Assembly (NCBI GenBank): GCA_046154185.1
Contig: JBJXGE010000070.1
Coordinates: 248,001-312,000, forward strand
Reading direction: 5' to 3'
Length of the DNA: 64,000 bases
Source of the DNA: JBJXGE01 sp046154185
Lineage (GTDB): Bacteria > Planctomycetota > UBA8108 > UBA1146 > JAJFFE01
This document shows positions 1 through 8,528 of the stretch, one piece after another. Below the pieces are notes generated by a model. That model saw only the letters and a list, made by a program, of their open reading frames with translations. It ran no database searches and was not told the DNA's origin. A program made the position numbers and the translations under genes. Positions within the stretch are counted from its first letter, which is position 1; each line of letters begins with the position of its first letter.

Positions 1-1
1 C

Positions 2-625
2 GAAGCCATCATCGAGCAGCTCGCCGCCAAGGAAGCGCTCTTTAAGCGCCTCGATAGCGTCGTGCAGAAGAGCGCGCTGTTCGCCTCGAACACATCGAAC
101 TTATCGATCACCGAATTGGGAGTCGCGAGCGGTCGACCCGCGCAGTTCGGCGGCCTTCACTTCTTCAACCCCGTGCCGGTCATGCAGCTCGTCGAAGTCG
201 TGCGCTCGACGCTCACGAGTCCAGCCACGCACGAGCAGCTCCTCGACTTCGCACGTCGACTCGGCAAACAGCCGATTCAAGCCCGCGACACGTGCGGCTT
301 CATCGTCAACGTGTTGCTGCTGCCGTTCCTCTACGATGCGATTCGTTTGGTCGAGCACGGCGTCGCGAGCATTCCCGACATCGATAGCGCGATGAAGCTC
401 GGCTGTGGCCACCCGATGGGACCGCTCGAACTCGCAGACTTCGTCGGCATCGACACGACACATCACATCAGCGTCACGATGTTCGATGAATACAAGAGCG
501 AGCGCTACGCGCCGCCGCCGCTTCTCAAGAAGATGTTTCTCGCCGGTCTCCACGGCCGCAAAACCGGCAAGGGCTTCTACGACTATGCGGATCCAAAGAA
601 CCCGAAACCGATGCGGCTCGTGTAA
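2..625 (+). CDS. 3-hydroxyacyl-CoA dehydrogenase, C-terminal part (gene cut by window edge)
   Basis: This would oxidise 3-hydroxyacyl-CoA (or 3-hydroxybutyryl-CoA) with NAD in beta-oxidation or butyrate metabolism. The reading frame is open from base 2, so the true start and the N-terminal Rossmann GxGxxG lie outside the window. About 207 residues are visible. They carry the family signature SNTSNLSI followed by HFFNPVPVMQLVEVV, whose His is the catalytic base, and then the C-terminal helical domain with DTCGFIVN and GHPMGPLELADFVGID. It resembles the single-function short-chain enzyme more than the FadB fusions. A strong hairpin follows the stop at once. A second, fused dehydrogenase lies at 50867. 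The family call is firm; chain-length preference cannot be read from the sequence. Confidence 0.93.
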   Translation, partial: EAIIEQLAAKEALFKRLDSVVQKSALFASNTSNLSITELGVASGRPAQFGGLHFFNPVPVMQLVEVVRSTLTSPATHEQLLDFARRLGKQPIQARDTCGFIVNVLLLPFLYDAIRLVEHGVASIPDIDSAMKLGCGHPMGPLELADFVGIDTTHHISVTMFDEYKSERYAPPPLLKKMFLAGLHGRKTGKGFYDYADPKNPKPMRLV

Positions 626-626
626 G

Positions 627-671
627 CGGTAGGCCCAGAACAAGCGCTGCGCGCTCGTTCTGGGCCTACCG
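627..671. terminator. 21-bp stem hairpin after the dehydrogenase gene
   Basis: Arms at 627-647 and 651-671 are inverted copies with a single mismatch and a 3-base loop (TGC). The hairpin starts two bases after the stop codon at 625 and is followed by TTTT. It is probably an intrinsic terminator for the plus-strand gene, and may also serve the converging esterase gene. Confidence 0.7.
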
Positions 672-676
672 TTTTC

Positions 677-774
677 CGAGGGGTGTTGCTCCAACACCCC
701 TCGCGGTCGTGGCTCCGCCACGACCGCTTCACCCCAACGAGCTCGCCTCCGGCTCGTGGCTCGCCTCCGGCTCG
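677..774. repeat. String of short palindromes between convergent genes
   Basis: Three more dyads follow the terminator. The first has 12-bp perfect arms at 677-688 and 692-703 around CTC. The second has 11-bp perfect arms at 703-713 and 717-727 around TCC, sharing base 703 with the first. The third is a 16-bp direct repeat GCTCGCCTCCGGCTCG at 741-756 and 759-774, each copy itself partly self-complementary. With 627-671 this gives four back-to-back hairpins. It looks like an interspersed palindromic repeat unit rather than a single terminator. I see no coding role. Confidence 0.6.
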
Positions 775-825
775 AGACGCTCCATATGCGCGAAGCGATT
801 GCATAGAATCGCGCTTGTTTCAGAG

Positions 826-2124
826 CTACGGCGTCACGCGCAGTTCGAGCGCCGCGAGCCGGCCGATGTCGTGCAGTTCCTTGAAACTCTCGAGGAGCAG
901 TTTAAGGTCGGCCTTGCCCGGCGAGAGCTTCACGGTCTTGCCGTCCACTTTGAGCTCCCGGCTCGCGAGCAGATCTTCCGGCGCGACCAAGTAACTGACC
1001 TTCGGCCGATCGGCGGTGATCACGCCGTCGGCGTCGCTGAACTTGCAAGTGATCGGTTGTTGCACCGTCGCCGGGGGCGCAATCTTGAAGCGCCCCTCGC
1101 GTCCTTGCTGGCGATATCGCACGACGCGCGTGAAAGTGTGCGACACCGCGCGCGCGTGACCGGGAATCCACTCGAGCACATTCTTGAGCCGCAGCGCATG
1201 CGGTCCCGGGTGCAGCTTTGGATTAGGGTTGCCGCCGTAGTCCGCCAGTTCATAAGTGATGAGTTCCACGCTGCCGCGCGCCGTTTTGATGGCGTCGTGC
1301 ATACTCACGGAGTCCGCGTAAGGACACTGCTCGTCGCCACGCGCGTGCAAGATTCTGACCTTGAGCCCCGTCAAGTTCGCCGCCAGCGGCAACACCGCTG
1401 CGCGCACGACCGTCCCACCCGCCGCCTCCGGAACGATCGCTGCAAACTGATCCGGAAACGACGCCGCGTAGTACCACGTGTAGTATCCCGCTTGCGAGAG
1501 TCCGGTCATGCTCAGCCGCTCGGGATCGACCGCATAGTGACGACGCAAGTGGACGAGCGCGTCGCGCATCACGCTCGCGATTGCTTGGTCCTTCGCGAAG
1601 AACTGTTGATCCGGAAAGCGCGCAGCATCTTCGGCGTACTTGAGGATGATCGGTCGAAACAAGATCGTGCGTTCGGCCCCGGGCTTGTTCCGGAAAAAAC
1701 TGATACCCGCCTCGCCATCGACAAGCGCATGGTCCGGGAGCACGAGCACCGGAAAGCGTTCGCGGTGGTCGTAGTCGACCGGCAGATGAATCGAATACTC
1801 CCAGGTTTGCCCACCGCTTGGAAACGTGAGGCCGTGCTGCGTGCCGGGTTTCGACTGCGTGAGCGGCGGCAACGTTCGCAGCGCTGCGGTCGCGAGCGCG
1901 AGATCGCCTTTCACCGCCTTGAGCGCTTTCTTGAGCAGGACGTCTTCCTGCTTGTCGGTCGCAAGCAAATAGGCGGCGATCGCTTGGTGGATGCTTGCGG
2001 CAACCTTCGGCGGCGGGTCACCCGCCGCTTCGACGCCATGAAAAAGCATCGTCGCGAAGCTCAACGCGAACCCAGCACAGCCCAACACGGCAATCCCGCG
2101 AAAAACTTGAGGTCGGTAGCGCAT
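826..2124 (-). CDS. Secreted alpha/beta-hydrolase (esterase/depolymerase-like)
   Basis: Probably a secreted serine esterase or peptidase. I chose the ATG at 2124 because CAGGAG lies 8 bases upstream and a hydrophobic signal segment (about residues 10-30) follows directly. The product is 432 aa. After a helical N-terminal part, an alpha/beta-hydrolase core contains GLSQAGYY with a candidate nucleophile Ser near 210, an acid in RGDEQCPY near 264, and a His in HPGPHA near 309. The nucleophile elbow reads G-x-S-x-A instead of the usual G-x-S-x-G. The C-terminal 100 residues look like an added beta domain. It converges with the dehydrogenase gene and sits downstream of the ABC operon on the same strand. 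The substrate is unknown. Confidence 0.75.
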   Translation of the reverse strand: MRYRPQVFRGIAVLGCAGFALSFATMLFHGVEAAGDPPPKVAASIHQAIAAYLLATDKQEDVLLKKALKAVKGDLALATAALRTLPPLTQSKPGTQHGLTFPSGGQTWEYSIHLPVDYDHRERFPVLVLPDHALVDGEAGISFFRNKPGAERTILFRPIILKYAEDAARFPDQQFFAKDQAIASVMRDALVHLRRHYAVDPERLSMTGLSQAGYYTWYYAASFPDQFAAIVPEAAGGTVVRAAVLPLAANLTGLKVRILHARGDEQCPYADSVSMHDAIKTARGSVELITYELADYGGNPNPKLHPGPHALRLKNVLEWIPGHARAVSHTFTRVVRYRQQGREGRFKIAPPATVQQPITCKFSDADGVITADRPKVSYLVAPEDLLASRELKVDGKTVKLSPGKADLKLLLESFKELHDIGRLAALELRVTP

Positions 2125-2217
2125 CGCCCACTCCTGTCGCACGCCCAGCTCGACGTGCGCCGCGCATTGTATGCGCTGACGCTGCTCGCACAACTCTGTG
2201 ACGCTCGTGGAGAGCCG

Positions 2218-4764
2218 TCACTCATACTTGAGCGCCTCGATGATCTCGAGCCGCGCGGCGCGGCGCGCCGGCAGTAGCGCCGCGACCAGCGTGACTGCGA
2301 ACGCGCCCACGACGACGAATGCGATGAAGGCGAGCTCGAAGCGCAGTTCGATCTCATAGCCGGTAATCGGTCGAGAAGCGAGATTGACGAGTACCGCGAG
2401 GAGCAAGCCGACCACGAGCCCGGGCAAGATGCCGCACATCGACATACCGAACGCTTGGCCGACAACGAGGCGCAACACTTGTCGCCGCTTGAGAGCAATC
2501 GTTCGCAGCACGCCTAGTTCGCGCGTTTGCTCGAGCACGTTCATCACCAGCGTGTTCACCGTACCCATCGACGCCACGACAAACATAAGCAACATCAACA
2601 ACCAAAAGAGGCGAATCACTCGTCCGAGCAAGAAATCAATCACGGCCCAGAACTCGTCATTCGACTGGAGGACGAGCTCGCGCGCGGCGACGAGCGCGGC
2701 GAGCGACGCGGCGGCGATGGACTCTTCCCCGGGCGTCGCGTTGATTGTGAAGACATGAGCCCCTTGAATTCCGAGCGCGACGCGCGCCGGCTCACGACTC
2801 ATCCAAACCGCCATGCCACCCGAGGTGTATTCGGTGACGAGTCCGCCGATCTGAAAACGCTGTGCGCCGGTGCGCGTCGCGAGCTCGAGCGAGTCGCCGA
2901 CTTTCAGTTTCAGGCGTTGCGCGAGCACGGAGCCGACGAGCACCTCACCCGCGGCGAGTCGACGATTGGCCTCGGCCGGTGAAAGTTCGCCAAGTAAATC
3001 GAGAGTGCCCGGCCGCGCGGGATCGATGCTCCGTGCAAGCACGAGGACCGGTGCGCCATTCGCCGTAGCGGGAACGAAGTTCAACGCCGCCACGTGCGCG
3101 ATGCCGGGCAACCCCTCGATCTCTGCTTTCAACTCGTCAGGCAGCGCCACCGCTTGCATGGTGCCCGCGTCGGGCATCGCGCCGCGGACGAAGAAGTCGT
3201 ACGCGATCGTGTGCTCGAACCACTCACGCGTGTCGCGAATATTGTTGAGCACGGCGTTGCCGATGCCGACGGCGATCGCCACAGCAATCAGGAGGACGCC
3301 AACCGTCAAGCTCGTGCGCTCGCGATGACGCTCGAGCTGCAGAAACGCGAGCTTTCCGATCACACCGAGCGCAGGGCGCAAGAGTCGCCCGAAAACGCGC
3401 AACAATGGACGCAGAAAGAGCGGCACTCCGAGCACGCACCCGACGAGGAGCGCGATCGTGCCGATCGGAATAAGCCGCTGCGTCATCACGGGCGACAACA
3501 GCTCCGTGAGAAATAGCGCCTCGAAACCGAGCGCCACGGCGAGGAGTCCGACGCCGAAAAATCCTTGAATACGCGCGCCGCGCTCGCCGCCGCGCCGACC
3601 GACCTGCGCGCCGTGCTCGAGCATCACGGCGAGCGGATCGCGCCGCGCGGCGCTCCGCGCAGGAATTGCACAGGCGACGAGCGCCAAACTCGGTCCGACG
3701 ATGAGGCCGATGCCCATCGAGAGTGCATCTAAGCGCAACTCGGCATCGCGCACGCCGAGCATTCCATTGAGCGCGTGTTGCAACACTCGCATCAACACAA
3801 TGCCAACCACTACTCCAAGCACCGTGCCGACGCCGCCGAGGAGCAGCGCTTCGCGCTGGATCAACCGCACGATTTGGCGACGAGTCGCGCCGAGCGCGCG
3901 CAAGATGGCGAGTTGCCGCCGACGCTCGTTGAGACTCATCAAAAAACTATTGAGTACGACGAATCCGCCGGCGACCAGCGACACGACGCTCATCAGCGAC
4001 AACCCTTGCTCGAGGCTCGCAAGGACACTGCCGGACATTGCGCCGCGCAACGCCGGCGCTTGCACGCTCAGACCCGCCGGCAACACGGCGCGAAGACGCG
4101 CCGTGACGTCGTCGGCGCGCGCGTCCGACGCGAGCACGAGTTGCAAGCTCGTCAGTTGCCCAGCGAGCCCGAAGCACCGCTGGGCGGTGCCGAGTGACAG
4201 GAATACTGCGGAACCGCCGTTGAATCGCGCGGCGCCGGTCGGTTCGAGAAGTCCGACGACTTCGAGTTCTTGCACGCCGGCGAGCGTCACCAGTCGAGCG
4301 CGATCTCCGAGCTGAACCCCTTGCTGAGCTGCAAAGCCGGCTTCGAGCAGCGCTTCATCGCCGACGGCGCGGAGGAAGCGACCGCTTCGAAGCACGAGCG
4401 GTCGGACCGCGGAATCGCGCACGGCATCAATACCAAGCGCGGCGACGAGCGCGGGACCCGCAACGCCACGGAGCGCGGCCGGTACTTGCACGACGGGCGC
4501 GGCGTGCTCGACGCCGGCGATCGCGGTCACCGTGTCGAGCACACGCGCGTCGAAGCCGGCGAATCCAGCGTTCACGATTTCGAGTGTGGCGCGCCCGGCG
4601 ACTTCATCGAACATGTCGCGATACAGTCGACGCGTGTTCGCAATGACGTTCAGGATCGACACCATCGTTGCGACACCGATGACGATCCCCGCGAGGGTCA
4701 GCAGCGTGCGGCCTGGGCGACGGCGGTACTCGCGACGCGTGTAACGACTCAGCGCAGAGTGCAT
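2218..4764 (-). CDS. ABC transporter permease, FtsX/MacB-type, two-domain (848 aa)
   Basis: Membrane subunit of an ABC exporter or lipoprotein-release type system. An N-terminal cytoplasmic basic stretch and first membrane helix (about 20-40, GIVIGVATM) are followed by a large extracytoplasmic domain. A first FtsX unit with the Ser/Arg-rich motif RRQLAILRALGATRRQIVRL follows at about 280-360, then several helices, a second extracytoplasmic domain, and a last FtsX unit with RELGVLRTIALKRRQVLRLV. This duplicated layout (about 8-10 helices in one chain) matches large DevC/LolC-like permeases. The ATPase gene ends 6 bases upstream of this start, so the two are translated as a pair. The cargo is unknown. 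Confidence 0.9.
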   Translation of the reverse strand: MHSALSRYTRREYRRRPGRTLLTLAGIVIGVATMVSILNVIANTRRLYRDMFDEVAGRATLEIVNAGFAGFDARVLDTVTAIAGVEHAAPVVQVPAALRGVAGPALVAALGIDAVRDSAVRPLVLRSGRFLRAVGDEALLEAGFAAQQGVQLGDRARLVTLAGVQELEVVGLLEPTGAARFNGGSAVFLSLGTAQRCFGLAGQLTSLQLVLASDARADDVTARLRAVLPAGLSVQAPALRGAMSGSVLASLEQGLSLMSVVSLVAGGFVVLNSFLMSLNERRRQLAILRALGATRRQIVRLIQREALLLGGVGTVLGVVVGIVLMRVLQHALNGMLGVRDAELRLDALSMGIGLIVGPSLALVACAIPARSAARRDPLAVMLEHGAQVGRRGGERGARIQGFFGVGLLAVALGFEALFLTELLSPVMTQRLIPIGTIALLVGCVLGVPLFLRPLLRVFGRLLRPALGVIGKLAFLQLERHRERTSLTVGVLLIAVAIAVGIGNAVLNNIRDTREWFEHTIAYDFFVRGAMPDAGTMQAVALPDELKAEIEGLPGIAHVAALNFVPATANGAPVLVLARSIDPARPGTLDLLGELSPAEANRRLAAGEVLVGSVLAQRLKLKVGDSLELATRTGAQRFQIGGLVTEYTSGGMAVWMSREPARVALGIQGAHVFTINATPGEESIAAASLAALVAARELVLQSNDEFWAVIDFLLGRVIRLFWLLMLLMFVVASMGTVNTLVMNVLEQTRELGVLRTIALKRRQVLRLVVGQAFGMSMCGILPGLVVGLLLAVLVNLASRPITGYEIELRFELAFIAFVVVGAFAVTLVAALLPARRAARLEIIEALKYE

Positions 4765-4770
4765 GTTCGA

Positions 4771-5517
4771 TCACGCTTCCAGTTCGCGCGACGTGGCGCT
4801 GGGCGCACCGCTGCCGCGAATTGTCTGCTCATCGGTGACGCGACCGTCGCGGAGCCGCACGATGCGATCGGCATAGGATGCGCTGCGCACATCGTGCGTG
4901 ACCATGAGCACGCTCAATCGCTCGGCGTCGACGAGTTCGCGCAAGAGTCGCAACACGTCGTCGCCGGTGCGGCTATCGAGATTGCCGGTCGGTTCATCGG
5001 CGAGCAGGAGGAGCGGCTCGTGCACCATCGCGCGCGCGATCGCGACGCGTTGCTTCTCGCCGCCCGAGAGTTGCGCGGGCAAGTGCGCCGCGCGTGCTGC
5101 GAGCCCCATGCGCTCGAGAAGTGCGCGGGCGCGGGCAAGCGCCGTCACTTCGGCGACTCCGTCGAGTAGGAGCGGGAGTGCGACGTTCTCGATCGCGGTC
5201 AGGACTTCGACGAGAAAAAACGCTTGGAACACGAAGCCGAGATGCCGGCGCCGCAGGAGCGTCAGCGCGTCGTCATCGAGTTGGGCGAACTCGTTGCCGC
5301 CCACCGACACCGAGCCGCCGTCGGGCAACACGAGTCCGGCAAGCACGTGGAGGAGCGTGCTCTTTCCGGAGCCCGACGGCCCCATGACGGCCACGAATTC
5401 GCCACGTCGCAACGTGAAGTCGATGCCGTTCAACGCGTCGACTTTGGTTTCGCCGTTCCCGAATGTCTTGACGAGTCGTGTCACGACGACCGCGGAGTCC
5501 GTTGCTAACGTGGTCAT
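4771..5517 (-). CDS. ABC transporter ATP-binding protein, LolD/MacB family
   Basis: ATPase partner of the adjacent FtsX-type permease. All nucleotide-binding motifs are present in 248 aa: Walker A GPSGSGKST (46-54), the Q-loop, signature LSGGEKQR, Walker B LLLLADEPTGNLDS and the H-loop VTHD. The LADEPTGNLD wording is characteristic of the LolD/MacB/FtsE group, which drives mechanotransmission rather than substrate passage through the membrane. It lies between the padR gene and the permease and is almost certainly co-transcribed with both. Confidence 0.95.
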   Translation of the reverse strand: MTTLATDSAVVVTRLVKTFGNGETKVDALNGIDFTLRRGEFVAVMGPSGSGKSTLLHVLAGLVLPDGGSVSVGGNEFAQLDDDALTLLRRRHLGFVFQAFFLVEVLTAIENVALPLLLDGVAEVTALARARALLERMGLAARAAHLPAQLSGGEKQRVAIARAMVHEPLLLLADEPTGNLDSRTGDDVLRLLRELVDAERLSVLMVTHDVRSASYADRIVRLRDGRVTDEQTIRGSGAPSATSRELEA

Positions 5518-5547
5518 GTCACTTCCTTCGCGTGAGCGGCGCTGCGG

Positions 5548-6060
5548 CTATTTGCCAAGCGACTCCTCACAGTGATCCAGCCATTTGAGAAAGGCCTCGA
5601 GTCGCAAGGACGCAAGCTCGAGGAGGAGGCCTGAGTCCGGAGTCGCACCCGCAGCGGCGCGCGAGCGCTGCACGTCGTGAAGACGCGCGAAGGCCGACTG
5701 TCGCTCGAGCGCGATGACGCGCCGCGCATCGGCGCCCGGCAGTGCGCGCGCGAGCACGAGCTTGAGAAACGTGGCGTTGCGCAAATCGAGGTCGAGCGGC
5801 GCGGGGCGCTCGAGCCACGCCGAGAGTTCACGGTCCCCGGCCGGTGTGAGCGAAAACACTTTTCGATCAGGGCGCTCGGTCTGCGCGACGCGCTCGTGCG
5901 TGACGAGTCCATCGCGTTCGAGCCGATCGAGTGTCGTGTAGACCTGCCCGATGTTGAGGTGCGTCCCAGGGAACAGTTCCGACTCGAGCGCGAGCTTGAG
6001 TTCGTAACCGTGCCGAGGCCCGCGCGCGAGCAGCCCGAGTAGCGCGTGTCGAACCGACAG
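5548..6060 (-). CDS. PadR family transcriptional regulator (probable CTG start)
   Basis: Likely repressor of the downstream ABC operon. The frame contains the PadR winged helix (HALLGLLARGP.HGYEL, then VYTTLDRLERDGLV and a wing with RKVFSLT), then the C-terminal helical dimer domain with FLKLVLA. Between the upstream in-frame stop and the conserved helix there is no ATG, GTG or TTG. The only plausible initiator is CTG at 6060, 5 bases after AAAGGAG, giving 170 aa. The stop is 30 bases before the ATPase start, so the order is regulator, ATPase, permease. PadR regulators of multidrug exporters are often placed this way. The family is firm and the start is inferred. Confidence 0.85.
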   Translation of the reverse strand: MSVRHALLGLLARGPRHGYELKLALESELFPGTHLNIGQVYTTLDRLERDGLVTHERVAQTERPDRKVFSLTPAGDRELSAWLERPAPLDLDLRNATFLKLVLARALPGADARRVIALERQSAFARLHDVQRSRAAAGATPDSGLLLELASLRLEAFLKWLDHCEESLGK

Positions 6061-6115
6061 TTGAACTCCTTTCGCTACTCAAACCCTTCCGCCCCCGCCA
6101 CACATACCGCGCATT

Positions 6116-6132
6116 TATATACCGAGTATCTA
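6116..6132. promoter_or_regulatory. AT-rich inverted repeat upstream of padR, candidate operator
   Basis: TATATAC-CGA-GTATCTA has 7-base arms matching at 6 of 7 positions. It sits about 55 bases upstream of the padR start in an otherwise GC-rich gap. An AT-rich dyad here is a reasonable autoregulatory PadR operator or promoter core, but this is position-based inference. The rest of the 297-base gap to the glycosyltransferase shows nothing I can name. Confidence 0.35.
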
Positions 6133-6357
6133 ATAGGTGCCAGAGCGGAGACTGCGAACCGTTCAAGCGAACGAACTGCAGCGATAAGCCGCTTGTAGAT
6201 AACCGCTTGAGCGCTCTCTTTGAGAATCGCGGCCCATCGCACCTGCGATATGACGGAGCGCTTGGGTGCGGGCGTGTGCGAACATGGCGACGCACGCGCG
6301 CCGCGCCGCGGATTTCGCGGCGGCGCCGCACTGTCGAGAGAATGACGAACGACGCAG

Positions 6358-8430
6358 ATGCCAACCGCCGCCGCTCCGTTTTTTCTGCGAGGACTGTCGC
6401 CGGCGCGGGCGCGCGGGATCAGCGACGGGCTTTCGGCGCTCGCGATCTTCACCGCCGCGTTTGCACTGAGATACGTCGTGCTCGCAGAACGCGCGGATGA
6501 TCCCTTCTTCATCGCACTCGGGATCGACAGTCGCGACTATCACGAAGCCGCGCTGCGGCTCGTCGGCGGCGAGGCGACCACCGCGCCCTATTTTCATCCG
6601 CCGCTCTACGTTTGGTTCATGAGCGCCGTCTATTGGTTGCTCGGCGCGTCGCTGGTGAAAGTGCAGTTCGTGCAGGCGCTCATCGGGGCGGCGAGTTGCG
6701 TGCTCACGTTCGCAATCGCGCGGCGCGCGTTTGCGGCGCCCGGCATCGCGTGGATCGCGGCCGGCATCGCGTGCTGCCACGGCACACTCATCTATTACGA
6801 CGGGCAGGTGCTGCCGGGATCGCTCGATGTCTTCCTCCAACTCGCCGCGCTCGGCGCACTCCTTGCGGCCGGTCCGCAACGCGGGCAGGTGTGGTTGTGG
6901 ATCGGGGGCGTGTTTCTCGCGCTCGGCGCGATTCATCGCGGCGACGCGTTATTGATGGCGCCGGTTGCGCTCGCGTGGATCTGGCGCCTCGACCGTGAAG
7001 CATCGCCGACGCCGCTCTCGCGCCGCCTCCGCGCGTTTGCGCCGCGCGCACTCGCGATCGTCGCGCCGGTCGCGCTCGCGGTCGGCGCGGTCGCGTTTCA
7101 CAACGCGCGCTTCGATGAGCAGCCGCTGCCCGCCGCCCCGCGCGCCGCGGTCGCCGCGCGCGATACGTCCTACGCCGCCGGCGCGCGTCGACTCCTCCGC
7201 GGCGAGTTCGCGCTCGTTGCGACGAACGCCGGCGTCAATTTTTATCTCGGCAATCACCGCGCAACCGCGGACCGGAATGACATCAACCATCCCGAGCACT
7301 TCCGCCACTACGACCAGCTTGTCAAGCTGCCGCTCGCCGCCGGTATCACGAGCGCAGCCGGCCGCAGTCGTCATCTCGTGAATCTCACTTGGACTTTCAT
7401 CGCCGAGCACCCGTTCGCTTGGCTCGTCGGCCTCGGGCGAAAATCACTCGAACTCGTGAACGGACTCGAACTCGCGCGCAATTCGAACATTTACGCGCAC
7501 ACCCAGTCGTCGCTGGTGCAGCAATTCACGCTCTGGCAGTTCGGGCTCGCGTTTCCGAACGGACTGCTCATACCGTTGGGGCTCCTCGGCCTCTGCTTTG
7601 CACGGACACGAAACGGCGCCGGTTTCTTACTCGTCGCGCGACTCGTGACGCTCGCGGTATTCATCGTGGCGTTTTTCGTGACCGCGCGATACCGACTGCC
7701 GGCCTTACCGCTGCTCGCGATTTACGCCGCGGCCGCGCTCACAGAACTTTGGTCGCTCGCGCGCGGCGGCGCCGCGCATCGGCGCGCACTGATCGTTCGC
7801 GTCACCCTGCTCGGCGGTCTCGTCCTACTCGCGCAGCTACCCATCGTGACTCGTTACGATACCCCCGCTGAGCACGAGTATCAGCACTTGGCGCTCGCTT
7901 GTGAAGAAGCCGGCAACGGCGAAGGCGCGTACCGAATCTACACCGAAGCACTCGCGCGCGACGCGCGCTCGACTTTCGCGCTCGTCGGGCTCGGCACAAT
8001 TCTGCGCCGCGCGGGGCAACTCGATGAGGCGGCGTCGCACTTCGAGCGTGCACTCGCGATCGATGCGGAGAGCGCCACCGCCCACAACAATTTCGCGCTC
8101 ATTCATCTCGCGCGCGGTCGGTTCGCGGAGTGCGAGCGACACCTGCAATCCGCGCTCCGACTCGCACCCGAGCTGCCGACGGTGCACAGTAATCTCGGGG
8201 CGCTGCGGGCGCGTGAAGGCAAGAACTCGCTGGCACTCGAGCACTTCCGCGACGCGGTTGCGCTCGACTCCCATTTTGCCGACGGCCACGCGAATATTGG
8301 CATTCTGCTGGAGGAAATCGGTGACACGCTCGGCGCCGAAAACGCGTACACCGCCGCACTCGGCGCGCAGCCGAAGCACAGGATCGCGCGGGAGCGACTC
8401 GACGCGCTGCGCGCCCGCGGGCGGCCGTAG
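6358..8430 (+). CDS. Membrane glycosyltransferase (GT39/ArnT-like) fused to TPR repeats
   Basis: A 690-aa integral membrane protein. Residues about 20-490 hold roughly 10-12 hydrophobic helices, with an early acidic loop GIDSRDYHEAA and PYFHPPLYVWFM typical of GT-C polyprenyl-phosphate-sugar transferases (dolichyl-phosphate-mannose mannosyltransferase superfamily). From about 520 to the end there are four to five TPR units, with phrases such as TAHNNFALIHLARG and TVHSNLGALRAREG. It would transfer a lipid-linked sugar to a protein or glycan at the outer face of the membrane, the TPR tail presenting partners. The ATG at 6358 is followed by a short basic stretch and then the first helix. It stands alone, divergent from padR. 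The acceptor is unknown. Confidence 0.8.
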   Translation: MPTAAAPFFLRGLSPARARGISDGLSALAIFTAAFALRYVVLAERADDPFFIALGIDSRDYHEAALRLVGGEATTAPYFHPPLYVWFMSAVYWLLGASLVKVQFVQALIGAASCVLTFAIARRAFAAPGIAWIAAGIACCHGTLIYYDGQVLPGSLDVFLQLAALGALLAAGPQRGQVWLWIGGVFLALGAIHRGDALLMAPVALAWIWRLDREASPTPLSRRLRAFAPRALAIVAPVALAVGAVAFHNARFDEQPLPAAPRAAVAARDTSYAAGARRLLRGEFALVATNAGVNFYLGNHRATADRNDINHPEHFRHYDQLVKLPLAAGITSAAGRSRHLVNLTWTFIAEHPFAWLVGLGRKSLELVNGLELARNSNIYAHTQSSLVQQFTLWQFGLAFPNGLLIPLGLLGLCFARTRNGAGFLLVARLVTLAVFIVAFFVTARYRLPALPLLAIYAAAALTELWSLARGGAAHRRALIVRVTLLGGLVLLAQLPIVTRYDTPAEHEYQHLALACEEAGNGEGAYRIYTEALARDARSTFALVGLGTILRRAGQLDEAASHFERALAIDAESATAHNNFALIHLARGRFAECERHLQSALRLAPELPTVHSNLGALRAREGKNSLALEHFRDAVALDSHFADGHANIGILLEEIGDTLGAENAYTAALGAQPKHRIARERLDALRARGRP

Positions 8431-8528
8431 GGCCTCGCGTCGAGAGTCGAGCGTCGCGAGCGCTGAACGGTTTTGCTAGACTCCCGCCGCGATGCGCAAT
8501 CCCAACGACGACTCAAGGAGGAACAACG

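Noticed and set aside
709..2277. A 522-codon plus-strand frame opposite the esterase gene
   Set aside because: It is Arg-rich, has no domain, lies fully antisense to a gene with clear catalytic motifs, and is typical of chance open frames in GC-rich DNA.
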